This document shows, in pieces, positions 57,510 through 64,000 of a stretch of DNA of 64,000 nt. A program made the translations under genes and the position numbers. Within the stretch, counting starts at the first letter, position 1; the number at the start of each line of letters is the position of its first letter. The notes under the pieces were generated by a model. It worked only from the letters and a program-made list of their open reading frames with translations, was not told the DNA's origin and made no database searches. Source of the stretch: Ampelocalamus luodianensis (taxonomy: Eukaryota; Streptophyta; Magnoliopsida; Poales; Poaceae); assembly GCA_036346255.1 (NCBI GenBank), contig CM070633.1:23746001-23810000 (forward strand). The letters run 5' to 3'.

Positions 57510-58102
57510 GATAAGATTGAACTTTATGGAACACGTGTGTATATTTGTTCATGAATGGTTAGTTTTAGTTCATTTGAGTTAATTAATTTATGAAATGGAT
57601 GTGTTTGTTTCTGAAATGAATGTGAATTGGAAGTGCTTGTTTCTAAAATGAATGTGGATTGGATATGTACATATACTTGTTGTGTTTCTGCTTGTTTTAG
57701 AGGGCATGGTTAGCATTTCCTGAGGCTAGCCAATAAACGGAAATAGATTTAGCAATACAAAAAGAATATCACAGACAGTTTCTTAGGACAAACCGTCTGT
57801 GATGCGTCAGCTATCACGGACGGTTTCATATACAAACTGTCTATGATGCATCACCTATCACGGACGATTTTATCTACAAACCATCAGTGATACATAAGAT
57901 ATCACAGACGATTGCATCTATAAACCGTCTATGATGTATAAGCTATCACAGACGGTTTCATCAATAAACCGTCTGTGATAGGAAACTATCACAGACGATT
58001 CTGAGTTAATAACCGTATGTGATAGTATACTCAAACGGCTCACGAAACCATCTGTGATGACGTTTTTGAACCGTCTATGAAGACCTTTTCTGTAGTAGCG
58101 TG
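57510..58102 (+). repeat. CACTA 3' region, subterminal array and right terminus
   Basis: 57600-57765 repeats the sequence before the array at 51590. About seven stem-loop units of 42-46 bp follow (TATCACAGACGGTTTCATC...AAACCGTCTGTGAT), then the terminal CCTTTTCTGTAGTAGCGTG. Confidence 0.85.
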
Positions 58103-60387
58103 TAGATGAAAGATCATGAGTTCAGGCATTATTTGTTGGCTTGGCTACTCTGATTATACCTTTGTAGATGGTAGTGCAGGATTTAGAATAAGATATGAGA
58201 ATATAATCGGAGAGTATTATGCACATGATTGGATTCAATACCTGAGAATCGGTTAAGTGAATTATTATGAGGGGACTAGATACATGAGGTTGTGTATGGT
58301 GAGTAACCCTAATTGGTGAATGTGGAGTAGCACATGCATAATAAATTGGATCAAATTAGAATATTGATCGTAGATTACTAAGTCCGATAAAGATCGTGAG
58401 TTAGGGAGAAGGATAGAGGTTAATTTCAGGTGCCGAACTCCGTTAGCATAAAATGTTGTCTTTTCTTTTTCAGGGATTTTATAAATCGAACTAAATTCAA
58501 ATGGCTATAACTTTTGCATATGAAGTCCAAATTGAATGATTATTTTTCTAAATTCATATAAAATCAGTCTCTTTATGAATATGCAAAAAATATTTGAACT
58601 TTGTTATTGTTGAATTTATTTATTATTTATAGTTTTCCCTTAGTTCTTTTGAATAAACGCCGGAATAGCGAACAAACTTGACAACGATCAAGCACCCTCG
58701 CACTCAGAGCAACCTAAGCAAGGAAAGCACATCCTTTTATCATTTTTAACCTACTATTTCAATTATTGTATTTTGTTTGCAAAGATTATTATGCATGCGT
58801 GTATGTTTGGCTAAAAATTGTTATGTTTATGGGTAACAGTAGTTAAAATTCCTACTGTATGCATGAATCCTTCTTGTGATGTTGATATCCTTACTGTTGT
58901 AGCCCTTAGGACATGGCATAGACAGTAGCTAATGTCAATTTGGGTATATTTTATTTACATGTAGCGTCTAGATGCTTAGCCATGCTCTAGTTTTCTCTAG
59001 GTTGGAATGTTCGGTAAAATTTGCATATGGGCTTAGGTGATTTTGAAATGTTGGACCAAAGGGATAACCTCTATTAGTTTGGTATAAAAATGAAAATAAC
59101 AAACATAGTTTTTGACCCAGGTGAGTTATATTATGAACTGAAAAATGTGAGAGGTGTGATCTCGCATGTAGATAGGGGGAGATTCTCGCCTGTGTCGATT
59201 AAGGACTAAACTTCAATGCACCAATCTAAGCCTAAGTATACAACCATATGTGTTAGTCATGGGATAACTGTAGCCAAATAAGTTTTCTAGGACTAGCCTT
59301 GCATTTTGGTAGGCAGTAGTAGTAAGGGCATTCCGGGTAGGTTTGCTCGAAGGGGCTCCCTTCACTAAGGCGTTGGGAACAAAGCCTTTCAATATAATGG
59401 TGAATGCCTCACTAAAGTAGGGGGTACCCACTAAAGTGAGGGTTTATCATTTGTCAGACTGGTATAAGGTTAGGACTAGGTGATGTAAAAACGTGTTATG
59501 AACTTTAGACCGCATACTATCATGTTGTGTGTGGTGGTATTGACAAATATCGAACAAACTAGAGAGCTCATATCATGTGAATAAAGTTGTACACCTCTGC
59601 AGAGTGAAAAATCTATTTAAATAGATGTGCTCACAGAAATGAGCATGCTTAGTGCAGTCACATCGGGTATAGTGTTTACTTTTTGCAAAAACGATTTTGT
59701 TGGAAATGATGGGATGGATTGTGTTGTTGTGTGTGCCATGTCTATAGCCGAAAGTGAATCGATGTTCACATCTAAGGAGGGTTGTGATTTACTCTTATTA
59801 AAGTTATATACTTGTTATTTCATTACATATCAATTGCTCTTCAAAATTTCCGTTGCAAATTATTACATATCGGTATTGCAAATTAAACTTGCTTATGCTG
59901 AAAATAACTTGTAGCATAGAGCAATATTCCTTGTTTAGCCTTCCAATTATATTATGTTGCGATACACTACAAGTCTTACTGAGTATGGAATGCACTCAAT
60001 CTTGCTTAAATTGTTGCTTAGAGTATAAAGAACCGATTGCCAACGACGCTTACTTTGCACCTGGTACCGGTGGGTACGACGATGGTTCTTTTTAGGGCTT
60101 AGTCCTTGTCAGTTGCCTGTGGGAATGGATGAGGCATACCGCTGGACCTTTTGGTTTATTTACTATGTTTTTTGCCGCTCTCTTTTATACTTGAGTTTAT
60201 TTGGCCGGTCGGCCCTTTTATAATATAAAGTTGTTATGTAAACGCTTAAGACCTTTATATCATGTTGTATGTATGGATAATGTATGAATGTGAGTGTAAA
60301 TGTTGTGGATGTGTGTACTAGCTACTAATCATGGGACTAGTACAAGACACACACAAGGATTTAGATTATTAACGCCTGGGTCTGACA
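58103..60387 (+). repeat. K5 LTR right part
   Basis: This continues the LTR begun at 25939. It is AT-rich; the open frames 59627-59914 and 59853-60095 overlap each other in different frames and have no domain, so no gene is called. CTCTGCAGAG at about 59596 and GGCCGGTCGGCCC near 60200 have counterparts in copies A-D on the other strand. Confidence 0.78.
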
Positions 60388-60388
60388 T

Positions 60389-60624
60389 ATGATCATCTCG
60401 ATCTTCGATTGAAATAGGTTCCTGAGCTTCTTATTAACCTATGTCTGAAATCTTATGTAATTTGGACTTGGTGATAAAACATTATGTCTTTTATGGATCC
60501 AAAATTATGATCATCTCGATCTTTAGTTGGAATAGGTTCCTGAGCTTCTTGCTAAGCTCTATTTGAAATCTTATGTAATTTGGACTTGGTGATCAAATGT
60601 TATGTCTTTTATGGATCAAAAATC
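60389..60624 (+). repeat. 118-bp tandem duplication in the SIRE/Maximus-like LTR
   Basis: Units start at 60389 and 60507 (ATGATCATCTCGATCTT), about 90 percent alike by eye. The K5 LTR inserted exactly at the start of the first unit; its direct repeat TATGAT is part of it. Confidence 0.85.
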
Positions 60625-60897
60625 ATGCTGATTTTGCTGTCAACATGAAGGAGTGGTTAGACCGGCCCTGGGAGCGGTCAGACTAGCTATTACCCGGTGG
60701 TCAGACTGGCCTTTGCTGTCGGACTGGCCGAGGAGGTGTGTTGCTGGAGTTTCTTGGTTTTAGCTCAAATCTTTCGCTGTGATTTTGAGACCCTGATTTT
60801 CATAGCTTTACATATCTATTAGAGTGAAAAAAGAAGTAGAATTTTAGATATGCATAAGTGGCTCCCATTCACCCCTCTCTAATCACTAGGTCCAACA
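60394..60897 (+). repeat. SIRE/Maximus-like 3' LTR, segment 4 of 4 (end)
   Basis: It contains GGTTAGACCGGCCC, GCGGTCAGACT and GGTGGTCAGACTGG motifs shared with segments 1 and 2. It ends CCATTCACCCCTCTCTAATCACTAGGTCCAACA at 60897. The next five bases are GTAAG; the left partner is outside the window. Confidence 0.75.
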
Positions 60898-61039
60898 GTA
60901 AGCCTCAAGCAACTACTTTGAACTGTTTGCCATGGAAAGGTCGACTTATAGGAAATCGAAACTCTCAAAGGAATGACAAATCACAAGTGCATGCATAATA
61001 TCTATTGACACAGACTAGTAACTAGAAATAGGACATGGA
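60898..61039. other. Flanking genomic sequence, no feature seen
   Basis: First bases outside the transposon stack; no ORF or repeat recognised. Confidence 0.5.
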
Positions 61040-61365
61040 ATAAGTCCATATTACACCCTTGAACTTTGGCTAGAGTCCAACCCCCCTGAATTCCAATACC
61101 ATTTGGTTTACACCCTCGAACTGTCATTACCAGGTCACCCCCCTAGAGCCAAAACCACCCAGTTTATCGCCTATGTGGCATCCACACTGGCATAGTTACA
61201 CCTCGTCAGCTTTCCCGTCTCTCTCTCACTTAAAGCACCGTATCCAGCACTGGCAAGAAGCGCTCCTCCTCTGATCGTTGACGCCGCGTCACTACACTGT
61301 GGTTCGCGTCACCTGCACCCGTCATCACCGTGCATCACTGACTCAGGGGTGTAATGTCCTATGAC
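61040..61365. mobile_element. MITE-like repeat of about 320 bp
   Basis: The left edge has GTCCATATTACACCCTTGAAC and the right edge AGGGGTGTAATGTCC, which are imperfect inverted repeats of each other (ATTACACCC core). The interior alternates AACTTTGG, CAACCCCCCTGAA, ACACCCTCGAACT phrases familiar from high-copy grass MITEs. Exact ends and target duplication are not clear. Confidence 0.45.
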
Positions 61366-62590
61366 ATGATTACAACTAGGATTTTTAATCTCAATGTGAG
61401 CGCGGATGCAGAAACCATCTATAGCTTTAGTTTCCATGGAAAATTTGAAAAATAAAAAATAGAGTCTCAACGGTTGCTTATGTTTCAAGACATATATCTA
61501 GCGCAAACTCTCACCAGAAGACATTCCATCAACATGGTAATGAACCATACCCTTTAGATCTTCACGGTGGTATGGTAATGCTAGTGATACAGATCAATGT
61601 GTAGTCGATGTATGAAGTGGCCCGATCTTTTACAGTACTTGAATTCTAATATTAATCAAAGCAAAACTCTAGCTTTCCTCCTTGGTTCGGTCAAAAAGGA
61701 AGAACAAGTGTATCTCCAAAACAAGGAACGATAATTGGTGATGTTGAATCAATCCGAAGAGAGAAACAAATTCAAACCCAAAGAACAATACCAAACCGTG
61801 AATAATTGAGGATGCCATGAATTGGTGAGATGATCTACAAGGAATCACGGATCTTAAAAGAATAGCCACCCTTCAATATTCACACTATCACAAAACCATA
61901 GATGGGAATTTTTGAAACACATGTACTCATTATGCGCCATGTAAATATATGACTTTTCTGTATTTTCTTAAACTCAAATTTGCTTATAAACGAACTCAAA
62001 GTTGCTTACAATTGGGGGGGGGGTCTAACCCTGAATATATAGGGCTTCCTCTCCTCCTCATGGCTGACCAAGAGGGTGGTTTTCCCTCTCAATCTCATAA
62101 TAGGGGCCCTACTCCCTTCCCAATTCGGATTGGGGGGAAGAAACCCTTTCCCATTCAAAATTGGCATCAAATTAGGAATCGGCAGTAGGACTTGGGCTTG
62201 ACAAGCCCATAACTTCCACATACAAAGTTTGTTTTGGATGCGAGTACTCGTTGGAAAGCTTATCCCGATGCCCACGTGATAGATGAGGTGCCAACCTCAG
62301 GTTCTACGCATATTCCACTCGAATTTGGAGGAATCCGAATTCCACTTGGTTTCGGCCATGTGGCTGAATTCCCTCTCCCCTTATTTCTAAATTCAAAAAT
62401 AAAAGCTACTCTAATTAGAAAATTAAAATAACCTAATTGCTGAAATAAATAAACTTTTAAATGAAAATTCGAATTGGGATCAATCCAATCTGAATCCAAT
62501 GCGGTTTGCCCTGATTTGTTATCTCCTTGGCTTCTTTCTTCTTGATTTAGCTGAATTTCAACTCTCCATAGCTTGATCTCCCTCCTCCAC
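61366..62590 (-). repeat. Probable decayed LTR-type repeat, antisense
   Basis: The phrase ATCTCAATGTGAGCGCGGATGCAG (61390-61412, interrupted here by spacing), a G10 run at 62014-62023 and a CCCATAACTTCCACATACAAA phrase near 62210 look like an antisense Copia LTR. I cannot find ends or a target duplication. The ORFs 61949-62188 and 62006-62275 overlap on opposite strands and show no domain. Confidence 0.3.
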
Positions 62591-62593
62591 GGC

Positions 62594-62830
62594 CTACCTC
62601 CCTCTCCTCCCTCTTGACGGCATGAAAAGTTTCTCTTTTTTTTGCAAATCAATGCCAACTGAAGATCTAGTACAAGTTAGTATTTTAGAGTTACTCATTA
62701 TTGTACTAGATGCACCTGGGGCCTCATCAGCTAGCTTCCATAAACATTTTGCACATTGATCAAACAATGGAATGCACATATTTGCAGGGAACTGAGAGGG
62801 CTTGCACTTAGATACTCCTACAAATTTCAC
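62594..62830 (-). CDS. Unrecognised 78-codon ORF
   Basis: On the minus strand the frame opens MKFVGVSKCKPSQFPANM and has four cysteines in its first half (CKPS, CIPLF, CAKCLW) and a mixed second half ending in an Arg-rich tail. Composition is balanced and protein-like up to about residue 65, but I recognise no family. It could be an exon or a gene fragment carried in by the neighbouring repeat. It lies 0.64 kb downstream of the DVL gene on the same strand and is not obviously part of it. Confidence 0.25.
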   Translation of the reverse strand: MKFVGVSKCKPSQFPANMCIPLFDQCAKCLWKLADEAPGASSTIMSNSKILTCTRSSVGIDLQKKEKLFMPSRGRRGR

Positions 62831-63473
62831 CCAAGCATTGTCTAAATACTCCTCTATAACTTAGCATTTAGTACTTGGTACTTGTACCAGTTCTCATCGA
62901 CAGTAGAAATTTGTCATCACTGTGTTACACTGTTACTGGCAGCGACAATGTGAAACTTTGGTTAGGGTGGTTTAGTCCAGTTAACCTTAGTTACAAGCTA
63001 GTTTTTAATGTAATCTGAAGCAACCTTACCTTTACGCCCCTCTTGCAGCCTTGCACATGTACTCCCTTCCCAGAGGATATGTTTTTTTAATAAACCAAGG
63101 CAGACCACCATGCTTGCTTACTATATCAAAAATACTACTCAGACTATGTAAATAAATTATTCCCAAATGAACATACTAATTCTGCAAGTATCTTCTTCTG
63201 AACACAAGGCCTTGTAAAGTTCAAGCAGCCACACAAATCAATTGAGAGAAAAAAAAATACTGTTAGTCTGTATTAGCACTCTCCAACTTTACAAGAGCAG
63301 TTACCCTTGCCTTTTACAAGAGGCAAGAAAACAAAGAACCTTCATAGGATAAGATCAGTGCGCTGACATGTCAAGCTGATCCCTCCACCAAAATGGCAAG
63401 GTGAAAAAGATGAAAAACAGCAGAAGAGAATGAAGAGAAGACACATGGTTTGTGCCTTTGATCAGATCTCAGA
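62831..63473. other. Region downstream of the DVL gene
   Basis: AT-rich, no ORF of note. On the minus strand it would hold the 3' untranslated region and terminator of the DVL gene; AATAAA-type signals on that strand (TTTATT on plus) occur, but no single site stands out. Confidence 0.4.
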
Positions 63474-63587
63474 TCAGTCATTCCAGCAGAGAAGCATGAC
63501 GACGCAACGCCGGATGATGTAGAGCCTGGCCTTCTGCTCCCTCAGGACCCTCTGCAGCCTCCCCCTCTGCTTCTTCGCCGGCTCCAT
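63474..63587 (-). CDS. DVL/RTFL (ROTUNDIFOLIA-like) micropeptide, 37 aa
   Basis: The frame on the minus strand starts at ATG 63587-63585 and ends at TGA 63476-63474, with no intron. The N-terminal 20 residues are basic (MEPAKKQRGRLQRVL). The C-terminus RLYIIRRCVVMLLCWND is the hallmark RTF/DVL domain, which spans most of this short protein. In the family the domain mediates plasma-membrane association, and overexpression alters organ shape by limiting polar cell proliferation. The penultimate residue is N, where many relatives have H. The peptide is near the short end of the family, and the frame is intact. A TATA box lies 106 bp upstream. It is the only gene in the window that appears functional. 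Confidence 0.93.
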   Translation of the reverse strand: MEPAKKQRGRLQRVLREQKARLYIIRRCVVMLLCWND

Positions 63588-63692
63588 GGATGCCAAACTG
63601 TGAGCAATGCAATGCAACACAATGCAAAGGTTCAGGTTCAGGCTCTCTTTGAGATGATGCTGATATGGGGAGATGCAGTGGTGCGTATCCTC

Positions 63693-63700
63693 TTTATATA
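63693..63700 (-). promoter_or_regulatory. TATA box of the DVL/RTFL gene
   Basis: TATATAAA on the minus strand within CTCTATATAAAGAGG, a near-palindrome. Transcription would start around 63660-63670, giving a leader of about 75-85 nt before the ATG. Confidence 0.75.
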
Positions 63701-64000
63701 GAGGACAAGGATATGTATGAGCTGCAGTATCTCAAGAACACCACCCCACCCACCACCCCATATGCAGTCAATACTTTTCTGCCTTGGAGGAGACACTTCT
63801 GAGTCCAAATGCATGCTCCTACTATTATATTGCTTAGGATAAGGGTTAAGGGGAAAAGAATACTTACTTAACAATGTGATCATGATCATGGATGGACCCT
63901 TGATGGGGGCTGAGGCGCAGTGCCCAGGGGCTGCTGCATGATTGAGGACCATGCGCCGCTCTGCGGACAGGATCAAGTGGCCATAAATGCCAGCAAGCAA
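63701..64000 (-). promoter_or_regulatory. Upstream region of the DVL/RTFL gene
   Basis: Promoter-proximal sequence running to the window edge. It includes a C-rich CCACCCCACCCACCACCCC stretch near 63740-63760 and an ATGCATGC motif (63808-63815). A 120-codon open frame over it on the same strand covers the TATA box and is not a gene. Confidence 0.5.

Larger units (their letters stand above)
28694..58102 (+). mobile_element. CACTA (En/Spm) transposon complex with nested insertions
   Basis: The left end is CACTACTACAAAAAGG (28694-28709). The right end is CCTTTTCTGTAGTAGCGTG (58084-58102), whose complement CACGCTACTACAGAAAAGG matches the left with one extra base near the tip. Three-base flanks are TAT (28691-28693) and TAG (58103-58105), so a 3-bp target duplication is only partly preserved. 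Palindromic subterminal arrays occur at the left, at 51590-51815 and at the right. TNP2 transposase remains lie at 47333-49170. The 3' region is present twice, so this is either two elements joined or one with an internal duplication. Confidence 0.78.
25939..60387 (+). repeat. K5 solo LTR, split by the CACTA complex
   Basis: The ends are TGTAACACCCCGATTTTC and GGTCTGACA, with TATGAT repeated on both sides (25933-25938 and 60388-60393). The pieces are 25939-28693 and 58103-60387, about 5.04 kb once the CACTA complex is removed. This is the only K5 copy in TGTAACA-first orientation. It shares with the opposite-strand K5 copies the blocks near 59590 (CTCTGCAGAG) and 60200 (GGCCGGTCGGCCC). 26500-27300 is GC-rich and 27335-27655 is a purine tract. 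No gene is supported; the ORFs over 27200-27850 reflect that tract. Confidence 0.82.
9235..60897 (+). mobile_element. SIRE/Maximus-like Ty1-copia element, 3' half, repeatedly interrupted
   Basis: This is the outermost element. It keeps the end of RT, RNase H, a 1.56-kb 3' spacer, a polypurine tract and a 3' LTR. The RNase H signature (AAASCCSQ-type) and a long spacer before the LTR are typical of the SIRE/Maximus lineage. The 3' LTR, once insertions are removed, is about 2.13 kb in four pieces: 14221-14561, 22308-23365, 25713-25938 and 60394-60897. It starts TGTAGAGACC and ends GGTCCAACA. The 5' half is beyond the window or lost. Confidence 0.78.

Noticed and set aside
57765..58080. Regularly spaced palindromic units resembling a CRISPR array
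   Set aside because: The context is a plant CACTA terminus; units are inverted pairs with no unique spacers and no cas genes.
63638..64000. 120-codon ORF at the right edge
   Set aside because: It runs across the DVL promoter and TATA box and has no protein-like pattern.

Overview
The window is plant nuclear DNA from a grass (Poaceae). The retrotransposon lineages are typical of grasses, and the only clear host gene encodes a DVL/RTFL micropeptide with a plant-type TATA promoter. The genus cannot be fixed without a search; a rice-like grass is plausible. Nearly all of 1-60897 is one stack of transposons inserted into transposons. Ordinary sequence with a host gene appears only in about the last 3 kb. 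Two LTR families are labelled here for convenience: R180 (LTR about 2.34 kb, TGTAACACCCC...TATTACA) and K5 (LTR about 4.5-5.1 kb; ends TGTAACATCC...GGTCCTCACA, seen mostly as its reverse complement).

Layout. 1-1313 is an R180 LTR cut by the window start. It lies inside the 5' LTR of a decayed Angela/BARE-like Copia element (1314-8995), which itself sits against the tail of an older related LTR (8996-9234). 9235-60897 is the 3' half of a SIRE/Maximus-like Copia element: RT/RNase H, a long 3' spacer, and a 3' LTR now split into four pieces. That host element is interrupted by an R180 solo LTR (10067-12402, TSD TCCTT), a CRM-clade chromovirus (14562-22302, TSD AGACT), a second R180 solo LTR (23366-25707, TSD GATGA) and a K5 solo LTR (25939-60387, direct repeat TATGAT).

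The last K5 LTR holds a CACTA (En/Spm) complex (28694-58102) with TNP2 transposase remains and palindromic subterminal arrays. The CACTA complex contains a minus-strand K5 element fragment (about 29950-47332). Its LTR contains a K5 solo LTR (33812-43696, TSD CAGGG), which contains another (37639-42545, TSD CGCCA). The CACTA complex also contains a minus-strand R180 LTR (49175 to about 51200) and a further K5 solo LTR (52978-57504, TSD ATTGG). This gives six levels of nesting, most joints supported by target-site duplications read directly from the sequence.

All transposon coding regions are broken by stops and frameshifts. The right flank (60898-64000) holds a MITE-like repeat, a stretch of decayed repeat, an unrecognised short ORF, and an intact 37-codon DVL/RTFL gene on the minus strand (63474-63587). 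The most interesting non-gene signals are RNA-like structures conserved within the LTR families: phased repeats of about 180 bp in all four R180 copies, an array of six hairpins with unrelated stem sequences in an R180 LTR (with an analogous array in another copy), a compensated hairpin in all four minus-oriented K5 LTRs, and a K5-encoded ORF whose pattern resembles a double-stranded-RNA-binding domain.
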